The position numbers and the translations under genes were made by a program. 64,000 nt of DNA from Paralichthys olivaceus (lineage: Eukaryota > Chordata > Actinopteri > Pleuronectiformes > Paralichthyidae), in the NCBI RefSeq assembly GCF_024713975.1, contig NC_091108.1, forward strand, positions 6,935,001-6,999,000, in the 5' to 3' direction. The notes below the pieces were generated by a model. That model did not search any database. It saw nothing but the letters and a program-made list of their open reading frames with translations, and was not told the origin of the DNA. Positions 47,937-59,929 of the stretch are shown in pieces; positions within the stretch are counted from its first letter, which is position 1; each line of letters starts with the position of its first letter.

Positions 47937-50900
47937 TCACTGAATTTGACGAGATCGATGATCCATCACCATTTTCTTCATGTTCCAGTCGGCTGCTAGG
48001 TGGTTAAGATCAAGGTTGTGTCCTGGGCCAGCTGTCGGGTCATACTGGTGTCTGCAAGAGTGTATACAATGAACTGTGAAATTACAGTACATGGCAACGT
48101 GGCAGATGAGATCGATAGCTGAGATTTATTGTGGGAGATGGAAGTTATGTAGTTTTATGTTTAAAAACGCAAAAAGCAATGGTGTTGTTAAAGCAGTAGC
48201 AGCAGTAGCTAACATTTCATTCGAATATCACTCAGTAGAGGGCATTCCTCCGCCAAGGCAGATCAATTCTACACAAGTCTAGTTTGTATGAAGAATGGAG
48301 CAGCACATGTTCCGGCTCAGACACAGTCACAAGAGCAAAATCTCTGGAGCGGAGTACACGACACCTCGTTTTCTTCCTGATATATTTGTATTATTTTGTT
48401 TTGCATCTATTGCGTGTTTGAAACAGCCCACTTGCACGCTGTAAATTCTATGAGCAATATCCTGCTGTATTTCACATGGGCTCACTCAGACATTCTCCAG
48501 AGGTTTTACCAGGGGGCTGGCATGGAAAACAAACACATCCAAACCAATAAACACACATTTAACAACATTGGTGCAGGTAACTATTTCCATCAGTAGTAAA
48601 TGAACTCACTGTTTGAGGTGTCCCTCGATGGCTTTGCGTTCATACACGGTGCCGTACACCGTTTTCACTGGATCAACAAACATCTTTTTGGTGAGTGGAC
48701 AGATTAGATGTTGGGGTATAAACTGCTGCACATGATCCACCAATTCCTTTAAAATAAAATAAAGAGACAAGACACATTCAAGAGACGGACACCACATATG
48801 TTGATTTTATATAAAAAGTTTGAATCCACCACAACTTTAAATATGTTAGTTCACTCACCTTCTCCATTTCATCCAGTGACTTTCCTGCAGTTTGCTCAGT
48901 GTGTTTATTCGCTTCCAGCATGTACTTCTCACGGTTTGTCAGGAACTCCTCAGCCAAAATGCTTCAAAAAGAAGTTCAATATCACATCAGATACTTCAAA
49001 TCTCTGAGTTAAGTTTATTAATATGCATAACTCACCTGTCCAGTGGGTCATCAGGCTCAGGGATGATGAGCAGTCCATACACAGCATCAAAGATGTCTCT
49101 CATGGTAATGTGAGCATTGTAGCTGCGGTCAAAAATGCTGTGGCAGATGCGGCCCACACTGTTGATGTTGCAGTGGTACACCTGTAATCCTGTTAAGGAA
49201 ATCTTGCAAGCAAAACGTGTACAGTATATACAAGACGAAGAAATATTTAGGATAATAAGTTAAAAATAACACAGTTGACTCTTGATATAACTGGAAACCA
49301 TGTTGGGATTACACTAGCCATGACGCCAGTAACATGCTGATGATCTGTCTTCTAGGTACTCCAGAGTCATCACTATAACTTATCACAGATCACAGATACT
49401 TAGTTGTTACAACATTATTTCATGACTTGACGCAGAAACACTAATCTTCTTTGGCTTTCATTTTGATATTAACCACACACCAGTGGAGTTTACTAAAGTA
49501 ACTGTATCTGTCACAGTTGTGACTTTGAGCAGCTGCTTTGGCAGCCTGTCATAACTTTTTAGTTGTTTTTAGTTGTGTTTTGGCAGGATACTTGTGTGAC
49601 AAAGCGAACAAGTGGAGGCTTCACTGGGTATTCAGGACCAAACTGGCAGTATAGCTCAAACACTCCTTTCTCATAGGGCGTGTCGGGAGGGCCCTGCATG
49701 AGAATCCTCCAGAATGCTGAAGAGATTAAAAATAAAAATATAGAAAAAGACTGCATTTTACTTTGGAATCACAGGCGGTCCCTTCATGACTTTATCAACT
49801 GAACATTATCCTGTTCAGCAGCATTAGACAGCGCCACCTACTGAAGTCTGACTCTGATGTGAAGACTCTGAAGAAGGGATGAGGGTCACAGTGCAGGCTC
49901 TTCAGCTCCTCCAGGAGACGTCTGTCCTTTTCCATGAAGCGTCCATCCTTCGCCTCCAGAAGCTTCTTTTTCAGAGCACTATTTTGATGAGATAATGCTT
50001 CAATCTAACACTCTTATCTTAAAAGGTCTTCCATCATTGTTAATGTTAACATTTCACAAGGGTCAGATGACCCTGTTGGGCTGTGGGGTGTGAAATACTT
50101 TGGTTTACCGTATGTCTGCAAACAATCAACAAAAACTATATGTGTTTGCGTAAGTTTGATACTTAATCATTTGATTTCACTTAAAAATATAAATGTTAAT
50201 TTAATCTCACCTCTCTGTCCCGCTCACTTTGTTGCTTAACTGGGTTGGCAAGGATGTATCTGGATACCTATCATATCCGTTAGTTGCAAAGATACCTGTT
50301 AAATCACGCTATAAAGGGGAATAACAGGTATAAAATCAAAGATTACACGATGAAACATTTTATGGTTGATTTGATTTAATTTAGAGTATTTTCATAATGC
50401 CACTGACCTCACTGATAGATGATGCGTCAAGTTTTTTCTTGGGTTTCCTCTGCTCCAAAGACAGGACTGTTTCGATCTCAAAGAGCTTCAAACCCTCTTT
50501 GATTGTCTGTGGATTGAAACAGCAGCCACCTGGAAGCAAAATGCATGTGTGGTATAAAGATGACGTAAATATCTGAGTGTTAAAGTTAGGGAAAGCAGCG
50601 GTTTAGAAAATGTGACTTTTGGATATTGTTACCTTCACTGAGGAGTTGATGACCGTCTGTCAAAAACTATTATCCATGAAATTTTGTGGATGGGTGGAGC
50701 ATGAACCCTTTAAATTTGGGAGTGGATCCAGACAAATGGGTGGATTCACTCACATGTCCAAATCACACTAAATTCATCAGTGGAAGCTCACTGATGAATT
50801 TAGTGTGATATCAGGCCCTCAAGAATACACATGCCAAGCATGAAGCTGATAGTATGAACGATTCTGGAGATATGTGAGCCACAGGCAGACAGATCTTTGG

Positions 50901-53900
50901 AATTTATAGATAGATCCGCTTACTACACTCAAGTATGAAAGCATACCTGTTGCATTGCTGATTCCATGCAGCATATTGTTCTTTACATTTCCAAGAAGGA
51001 TTGAATCCACAATGATGTTTGAGTTTAACAGCCTGGCTGTAACTGCAACTGGCTCTATTGAGGATCTGTGGGAAGGTGAAAACGTTTAGATTAGGACCTC
51101 ATCTGCCCCCAAATGACAAACAACACTTTGTAGTTGACAGAGTATGAAAGACAATACAACTAACAGATGAAAAACAGCTTTACTTAATGTTATTCTGTAA
51201 AATACGTGTGTATTAGAATGGTTGATCCTAACCCCCTAACCATTTAGAGAATTGATTGAGATAGATGATAAACACTGAGGGATTACAGAATCAACCATCG
51301 CATTTACAAATTAGCATGAGTCAATGTCTGCTCAACTAAAGGTATGCTAAGCATTTCATATTTATTTTTGTAGTTATATGTAAAGGTGGTAGTGTAGCAC
51401 ATAGAATGGAAATTTACCCAGAATCATTTCCATCAGTGAGGCACATGATGCGAAGTCGACAATCTGGAAACGTCTTTTTGACCTTTTCCAACTCACACGA
51501 CCCACGTCGTAGGGCATCATACAGCAGAGTGCATCCATTCGGTTGAAGGATACGGATGTACTCCTACAAATGAAAAGAAAAATCTTAATCTTTGAACATT
51601 TGTTACTAGGTGGATAACAACATTAAAAATTAGATGCAACTGTTCTCAGAAAGAACCCTCCTTGGCTCAGTTTGATTCTTTACCTTGAACTTTTCCAGAT
51701 TTTCAGTAAATGTGTGATGAGTTTTCACCATTGAGTCAAACGTCACCAGACCAATGACATGATGGAAATCATAAGCCATGCTTCTTGATGCAAAGTTGTC
51801 AAAGAGCTCCTTCACAGCATTAATTTTCCTTATCCCTGCATTTACATAGCACTCTTCTTCCATGGATGAGCTTGTATCTATCAGGACCTGATGAAAATAA
51901 AAAACATTTAGAAAAATATTTAGCTGTTTCAGATCTAGATACTTCAGCATGCATGTACATTGTTTATATACTCAGTGGTGTAGGGAACTAATACCAACAG
52001 ACCAGAAAGGATGATCACATGCAACTACAACTGTTGCACACCACAACGTCTACCAACAGATTTGCTCACTTGTAAAAATGTTTTCTGGTCTTGTGGGTGC
52101 TCCGTTTCACACAACATGAAAAATTACATCAAAATGCTGACCATCGAGGTGAGAAGTGCTGATTCTTATATTTATTTATTTTTTTTACACTCAAGTTTTA
52201 CAAAATAAATGATGTACTCAAAATAGCAAGGATGACTATGGGAGTTTGCAAAATGAGACACAGCTAAAACTAAAATATCAAATATAAAAGAACCTTTACA
52301 GATTCACATATTTTTTATTGTTTCAAGTGAATTTGGACTTTTCTCTGTACATGCTTTAAAGTGTGTTTTCTAAATGTAGGAGTGTCATCTAATTTAAGAC
52401 TTAGCAAGGCAATGATATACCAGTATGGCTTCCTTTGGAGTCCTAGTTGTGACAAATGATCCATCTTCTCTATAGTCACCAGTCCTGTGAAAAAAGTTAA
52501 ATTATGTTTATTATCTCTTATTTTTCTGTTTAGTTTGTCATTTTCATAAAAGAGAGAAAGAAATACTAATACTTTGGATGAGAGTTGATTTAAATATAAT
52601 AAATGAAGTGGTGTGAAAGATTGTTGAAACTGCACTCTATAAGTGAAATGGAAATTCATGTTGTATTACCTTAAAGGACTAGAATTACCACACTGCGGTT
52701 GTATGCCTGCAGTTTCTGTGTATATATTTGTACGTACTTTTTATATAAAGGTCACAGTAACCTTTACCTTTGACCACTGAAACATAATCACTTTATGTTT
52801 GAGACCAAGTGACAACTGATCAAAGTTGAAGAAATTCCCTCAAAGCATTCTTGAGATATTGAATTTTTTGTATGGACGGACAGACGGCCCACCTGAAAAC
52901 ATAATGCCTTCGGCCACTGGCTATCGCCGGTACGGAGGCATAAGAACAGGCATAAAAATCCCAAAATTGACTTTGTTTTATATTGTATGCATACTGATTT
53001 AATTATGGTTGTTTTTATACACGCTGTAGGGTTCAGGTGCTCACTTGGCCGCCAGTACATTCACATCCACTTCAGTGCTCGTGCCATCCAGACAGTTGTG
53101 CACCCTGATCATATCTGTCGATCCTTTGCTTTTATACAGATAAACACCAAGGTTATCTGCAAAGAGACAAATTCACCAAGAAGCAATCACGAACATGAAA
53201 CCATAAAGACAAAAATGCTTTCTGAAACATGCTAAAGGGATGGTGATACAGACTGATTTAATCGAGTACCTTCACTCAGCAGAACAAGGCAGGCGTCATT
53301 CTCTCCAAGCTTCTTCAGATGTAGAGGTGGGGTCACGTTGAGATGAGGGAAAGATTTCAATCTTTCAACCATTTTTCCAAAAGTCTGTTCATGGACCTGA
53401 AAGCTGTCATGTGATTGCTTATTGTAGACATTTAAGGATGAAGTAACCATATGTCTTTACCAAAACATTTGTTAAATGTATTTTAAAAACAAAGCACTGC
53501 AATACTTAGCTAAAGCTTTTAAGTTGGTATTTATATTTCTTTATAAAAATTCAACAGTATAATTTAATGCGAAGGAAAGAGTTGATGGTACATACTTCTG
53601 ACCAGTTATCTTGTCATGATTGATCCAGAGAGGATAGGTCTTAATGAATGGAGGCAAGCTGAGCAAGATTTTCTCAATGTCAGTGGCTCTCTGTAATGAA
53701 GTCTCTCCCAAAATCTTTTCTGTGCAGTTTGGAATTTTCACCCCATCTAAAAAGAAGACAGAATATGAAACTGTGCAAAGTCCATGCCAAACTATTCCAG
53801 AGGCAGCTGTGATCACAGCTCACAACCTCATATCCAGACATCTGTGATTCATTTTCTTATTTATGTACAAACTTACTGCAGTTAGAAAAGTTTGGTGGTA

Positions 53901-56900
53901 TTATTATTATAATATTACCTTTCACTGATTTCAATGTTTTCACCCTGGTCTGTTTGATGGCAGAACGAATACACATAAACTACTGAGCCGATTTCCACAA
54001 GACTTAATGAAAAGATGTGGCATGGGCCAAGAAAGAACCATTAAATGATGGCACTTGACTGTTTTCCATTTTTTATTTTCACCAGTTCCCCAGGGAATGA
54101 TTACATCTTTAATATATTGATGGAAAACAAAAAGGGGGACTGATATCAATTAGTGTGTACAATTTTGTGTGGCTTGATTTGTTTGTTCTAGTTTTACCTT
54201 TGATATTCTGGAGAACGTTTGCTCGTTCAAAGGCACCAGGCACTCCAGGCACTCTCACCGGTTCACAGAAACGTCCGTTGTCTTGAGATGTGAGAGTGAT
54301 TGGTGCGTAGTTCTCAAAGTCTGATTTCTGTTTCTATTCAAATAGGACAAAACATTAGGGATTACCTGGGAATCAGATTTAAGACACATTGATAAATATA
54401 TTCAAGTACAGAAACAACCAAAAGCTCACATTTATCTCAACCTCCACGATTGTGTTTGCAGATATTGATTTCTACACAAAATGTATAAAGTTGAATTTGA
54501 AATTACAGAAGCCCAGTTAACTCGAACCCTAAAATCATCATACCTTTGCTCTGGAGATGAGATGTGCCCAGCAGCACAATGAATTCTCAAAGACATCGAT
54601 GTCCTTGATGACTTTCTCCCCTCGTTCTGAGCCAAGTTGGGGCAAAAGCTCTCTGAAGAGAATGTACAAGCCTTCAACTACTGAAATCTGCAAGTATGTG
54701 TGAGGAAATTAGGATTACATAAAAAAATAATGGGTAGTTATTGACTTTAGAGGTACAAAACCAAGTAGAGTTTAGCTAAAACTATACCACCTCATATTGT
54801 TTACCTTTTGATTCCATGTCATTGTTTCATTCCTGCTGAGCAACTGATGCAAACTTTGGGCAAGAGGGTTACATCCAGTCAGTTTTCGTATGTAGCCAAC
54901 CAATTTATTTTGTATTTCTGAATGATGCTTCTTCTAAAAGAAAAAAAACAAACAGATGCACTTAAAAACATGGTAAAGAACACTGAAGGAGGAACCTAAA
55001 CAATTAACCATCTTAATTGTTAGATAAGCTAACCTTTCAGATTAGTTTAAATTCATTTCAGGCAAGGGCACCGTGACAGATCTAGAGCAACTCCCTGAGC
55101 TGATTATCAGCTGTTTTTATGGACTATTCAGGGGCAGCCAATAGCCTAGTTGTAGAAGGAGGGGTGTGTGTCAAATGCCGATTATCAACATCCATCCTGA
55201 GTGATCCGATTCGCAAGCAGTTAGTGGTAAGTACAGGTCTGAACACACACGTCCTGAATGAGTCCCAAGATCTGGTCACTTAGACCACATTTGGAGGTTG
55301 TCTGGTGGCTGGTCTGGTGGCTGGTCTGGTGGCTGACATACAGACACATCTGTATCCACAAAATCATTTGCTCTTCGTGAACACAGATGACGTACTTGTG
55401 AGTTCTTACGTAATGCTGTCGACTTGTGATCAGATCTCTCAGGATGGATGTTTATACCAATACTAAAGTAAAGAGGGTCATGAGATATATAACAATATAA
55501 GATCAACACTGCTTACAACAATGTAAAGCGAGGACAGGAACACACTCATTCCTTTCTGGGTTTGTTGGACTGAAGGCACAACATCATCAATGAAGAAAGA
55601 CTCTTGGGATGGACTGTTATCATCATCTGTGTATAAAGAGAAGGCAACTGTTGACCTCTCAGAGATTCCATAGCTTTCCAGTGTGTTACATCCGTGGCGT
55701 TGACCTCTGCAAGTAAAATAAGCACACCAGAGAACAGAGGCAGTGCGTGAGTGCCAAGGACTACAAGAAAAGAAAAGGACACTTCAGTGGTTACGGAGAT
55801 CATTCTGTATTACTTGTAATGAAGGACATGTGCTGGAATTCCACTTGCATTTGCCAACTTGAGTTTAAGAATGGTTATGGTGTCGTTTTTTAAGTTCACC
55901 ATCACGTCGAAGTCTCCCTAAACAAGACAACAAAACATTTTAAAAATACAGATTCATCTTCATTCAATTTATAAAGTCTGAGTTAAAAAAGAACGGCAAC
56001 GCTGCCATTTTTTAACCCTCATGAGAGACATCAACATCCTGAACCCTGAGTTCAAGTGAATTTTAAATTTATTTTTTCTTAACAATTAAGTTTTTGATAT
56101 TTGCTTGGTTTGTCACCTAGGACATTTGCTTTTCTCAGGCACCAGTCTATTTAGTAGCAGCAGTTATAACCTTAAACTAAGCTACAGTTAGACTTTGAGT
56201 TGTCTAGTGCTTCGATTTCTTTAAGGATATCAGTTAATATTACTTGTATCACAACCAAGACACACCTTGAGCATGATGTGGCATCGGATAACATCCTCTC
56301 CTGGTGTATCCACACACTCGGCTTTGAGCGTTTGAGGAGCATATGTAAGGTTTTCCTCTGGTGTAAAAATGGCATAGATTACATCTCCATTTTGAATGTA
56401 TCTCTCTTTCAGAGACCCTGTAAGAAGAGACAATAAAAATATAAGATGTTCTTGCACTGAAGCACATTTAAAAAAAACATTAGCAGAGCTATCAGTTTAC
56501 TTTTAAAGAGTTATATTCGCTATCATGATGAGTTTTCTTGTGGTCTGCACTGTGGTTCTACTCTTTTGATCCCAAATGACATAAAAAGACATCAGCTGTA
56601 TGATCACTGTATGCAGCTTCCACACTGTATGTGTGTGAACAGAACATAATAAAAAGTTTTCAAATTGCTCAAATAAAAGAAACTGTAAACGCTCTGCTCA
56701 CATGTGTTGAAGAAAGGATCGTCTGTCAAGGGCATCCCGTCAATTGTGTAGAGACAGACTCCTGTAGAGCGTCCCACGTTTTCAAGGAGACAGATCCTCA
56801 ACATCAGATCTTTAACAGTGTTTTGAGTTGGATCCAGATCTGAAGAAAAAAACAGACAAATAAACCAGACTCCTCATTTGTGCTTCTTTTATGTAGCCTA

Positions 56901-58861
56901 TTCAGGGCTAGGGTTGGAAATAGCTCTCAGCTCAGAATCACAAAACACTTGTAAGTAAGCTGCGCCTATACTGTAAATAAGTAAATGGAATTACAGAAAT
57001 GAATGTTAAAATGTTAAAAATGCATTACAAGGTTTGTTTCTCTTACCTGTAATACGTTTTGGTTGAGGACATTTAGGGTACTTGTACTGCAGGAAGAATG
57101 CCTTCCTTGATTTTTTCACAGTTGCCAGAGTTTGAACTTCGCACTTTGTAGCTTGGGGTCTTTGAATGGAGTTTTTCAATGCCACAAAACGATTCTTTTC
57201 CACACGACTTAAACCTGTAAAAAAAAAGAGAGAGAGAAAATGCCCCCCCCCCCGTCTCTCAAAAAGTCTTACAAGTGAATTTATCTTACACAGCTGTCTA
57301 TCTCCTTTTTACATTTCCAACTGTGTTTTCTTTCCTTGTTTTAGCCGTATACATGTCAGCTACATAAGTCTATTGCTGCAGCCAACCAACCATTATTGTG
57401 AGCATGAGGTTTGCCCAAAGTGCAGTGGTAATTATTATTAATATCATATTGCCCAGCACAGGAAGATACAGGGGGTTTATATAGCGTCAATAAAATAATT
57501 TAGCTCTAAATGATTGTGTTTACTTATTTCTGCACAGCCCCCGAAATATATACCTTCTATTGTGTACATATATCACAACGACATAATTCAGTGTAGTTGT
57601 AGAATTGCCAGTAAATTACAAATTAGGACAAAAAATAAAATTTTAGCTGAGGTTATTTTCCATTGACTGGTGACAACATAGTTTTAACTGTTTTTCAGTG
57701 CTTGTATGATGAAGTCAGATGAGTACTTAAGTGTTCCAGGAGGCTCCAGTTCACTTTTCAGGTTAGGTAGGTTTGCATATTTTCAATCGTCTGGCAACTT
57801 GAATTTTCTAACAAAGCATTATATGAAACTGAAAACTTTTCAGCACTCTTACCTAAGTTATGGAGATCTTCATCCGTCACACTATCCAGGAAATCTCTCT
57901 CATCTTTTACACCATGCTGAAGAAACTGAATGTGATATGACTCAAGCCTGTACTCCTTAAGTAGGTTGAATATTTTACCCACCTAAACAAAGACATTAGG
58001 AGAATTGATTTAATGGATGATGGGGCAAATCCACAATTTTCTTTGTGATAATTCCTACTCTATCAGAACTAGTTATTCAGCTACCAAGTGACAAATTAAA
58101 TGTGCTTGAATAAGATAATAAAAAAAGGATTTTGACTCTATAAGCATAACTTTAGATCACCCTTTTAAAAGAACATCGTATTTTTTTTCCTAATCATTTA
58201 AAGAGACACGATCTGATCACAACAGCTGTGATCACTTAATTTCTGTTGACTCATTCTCTTTGAGGGCAGGGTTATAAGAAAACGAAACCTATCAGAGTGA
58301 AACCTAAAAGAAATGTGTCAATTCTGAATTTTAAGAAACGTTCAAACACACCTCTTGTTTTCTTTTCTCATCTGCCTCCAACACAGCCTCTTTCTCAGCT
58401 GATGGGCACATCTTCTCTCTCAGCTGATCTGAAGCTGGGAGCAGTTTATGAGTCTTTCCATGAAAGCGCTCTTCGTGGACTCTCAAGTGAGCCACACAGT
58501 AAGACTGCATACAAACCAGGCAGGATTTCACAGCTTTGCTCTTTCTCCCCGTACAAACGCTGCATTTCACTTCATCCGGTTTGACCAAGGTTTGGGCTGA
58601 AGCTTTCAGTCCGCTGCGCTGAAACTGTTCCACCACTTCACCCAGAACCGTGTTTCTACTCAGCAGAGGTCTGGGATTAAACACCTGCCGGCACTGAGGG
58701 CAGCTGTACTGGCCTTTCTGCTTGCTCGTGTTCCAATAATCCTCGATACAGTCCAGACAATAGCTGTGTCCACAGGGGATCGTCACCGGGTCTCTCAAAA
58801 CCTCCAGGCACACTGAACAACAAAACTGGTTGTGTTCAACAGAAATCATTGCTGCTGCCAT
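47937..58861 (-). CDS. RING/B-box1 - SAM - two Ubl - vWA - E2 (UBC) - U-box fusion protein
   Basis: Twenty-six exons: 58861-58352, 57982-57853, 57214-57047, 56839-56702, 56417-56266, 55917-55814, 55706-55517, 54933-54805, 54687-54544, 54471-54430, 54333-54198, 53746-53596, 53403-53270, 53156-53045, 52484-52421, 51887-51684, 51563-51418, 51065-50947, 50529-50408, 50308-50211, 49978-49842, 49716-49592, 49181-49036, 48961-48859, 48746-48610, 48051-47937. They sum to 3756 bases in one frame, 1251 residues. Seen: RING ligands C15...C57; B-box1 about 101-140; SAM 171-230; a weak ubiquitin-like fold about 258-345 and a clear one about 367-430 (TITILKLKLANASGIPAHVL); vWA from about 765 with metal-site DTSSSM at 772 and later TDGND; UBC about 1000-1135 with GRIC (C1098); U-box about 1175-1245 (HLICPLTKKMFVDPV). 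Such modules make an E2 and two E3 types in one chain. Exon 1 derives from the adjacent finTRIM gene; exons 2-26 could also be a separate gene. Function unknown. Confidence 0.82.
50625..50900 (-). repeat. Repeat A-like fragment containing a perfect hairpin
   Basis: Diverged repeat phrases ('attttgtggatgggtgg', 'tggatccagacaaatgg') surround a perfect 21-base inverted repeat: arms 50762-50782 and 50789-50809 with a 6-base loop. It is in an intron of the fusion gene. Confidence 0.55.
52685..52950 (+). repeat. Dispersed repeat C
   Basis: Contains 'gtaacctttacctttgacca' and 'ggacggacagacggcccacc', then 'gccggtacggaggcataag'. This is the phrasing of a common fish repeat. It is intronic. Confidence 0.55.
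53936..54170 (+). repeat. Dispersed repeat A, plus orientation
   Basis: Shows 'gagccgatttccacaagac', 'aaaagatgtggcatgggcc' and 'accattaaatgatggc', related to the copies at 11, 15 and 34 kb. It is in an intron of the fusion gene. Confidence 0.55.
55305..55335. repeat. Short tandem repeat, 11-base unit
   Basis: About three copies of TCTGGTGGCTGG-like units in intron 7 of the fusion gene. Confidence 0.6.
58278..58289 (+). promoter_or_regulatory. Interferon-response-like element in intron 1 of the fusion gene
   Basis: GAAAACGAAACC fits the GAAANNGAAA core bound by interferon regulatory factors. A second GTGAAACC lies 9 bases further on. It is about 63 bases after the exon 1 donor, outside the block copied from the finTRIM gene. 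A match of this size can arise by chance. Confidence 0.35.
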
Positions 58862-59000
58862 TTCCTCCACACTCCAACAGAAACTGGTAGGGATGAAGTT
58901 GGGCTAGATTTCAGGGGAAATTGATCTCAGCCTCTCAGGTTTCATCTGCTGCACGCTGACACCACCAATCCCGGCCTGCACACAAGGAAATGGGCCGTCC
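58862..59000 (-). promoter_or_regulatory. 5' flank shared with the finTRIM gene
   Basis: The upstream flank (for example CCTGAGAGGCTG on the minus strand) aligns with that of the finTRIM gene (32471-32610), at lower identity than the exon itself. So the duplication carried the promoter-proximal part along with exon 1. Confidence 0.55.
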
Positions 59001-59925
59001 CAGATATTGCTTAAAAAATTCCCTCAATGACTAAGTGAGCACTGTGTCCTGAGTAATTCTTCCATCTGTGACTGCACACAGTACTAAATAACATTGGTAA
59101 ACCAAGACATTACCTTTATCTAAACACTAAGTTCAGAAAGATCTGTCTGTCTGCATGTGGCTCACACACCTGCAGGATCATTCACAGGAGGTTAGTGCAG
59201 CGTTAAATTTGGATACATTTGAATAAACAGGCAGCGGCTGGGACTGTTGTTGAACTTTGTGCATCAGCGATGATGTGGCTTCAGGGTTGTCTACAGAGTC
59301 AGCCCATTCCAAACAGGTATGTTTAGAAAGGGCAATACACACGTATAATAAATCATAATGTCTGGTATTTAACAGCATGACTATACACACAAAAAAAATT
59401 TCAGATACAGAAGAGACGGTGCAGAAACAGAGAGAGAGAGCCATATACAGCTTTTTCTCCAAGAGAGAGTAATAATTAACTTTTGTATGACCTCAGCTCA
59501 ATATATTAAAACTAACTATAATCCACTGGAGAGGAGAGTGGATTTATAAGATTAATTATTGGTGTATTGATATAGATTAGTGGTTTAGGACTGGACAAGC
59601 ACTGTTGCTTCCCTCTACTCCTTTTAAGACATAATTAGTTCATTTATATTTCTCATCGAAAGTCTGTTTATTATTCATTTTTGTTTCGTTCTTTCTACAT
59701 TCATATTTAATGATAAACAAATCAAATCTATAATTAATCACTAACCACACACATCCCTGTGCTAACAGTAACATGCTACCACAGTGGAATTAGCATCCAA
59801 ACGATTTTCCAAACTTATTTAAGTATCTTTTAAAAGCTTTTTAAGGAAAAAGAGCTTCCATAATTGTTTTCACAGATGAGCACACTGACCTTGGGACTTC
59901 TCCCTGCAGACATTTAATGTCAACG
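59001..59925. other. Non-coding DNA upstream of the fusion gene
   Basis: AT-rich; no exon supported. Confidence 0.4.
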
Positions 59926-59929
59926 CTAC

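Noticed and set aside
50211-50308. Alternative donor at AACAAA|GTGAGC within exon 20 of the fusion gene
   Set aside because: It would leave phase 0, which does not fit the next exon (needs one base to complete a codon); the later AGAG|GTGAGA donor keeps the frame.
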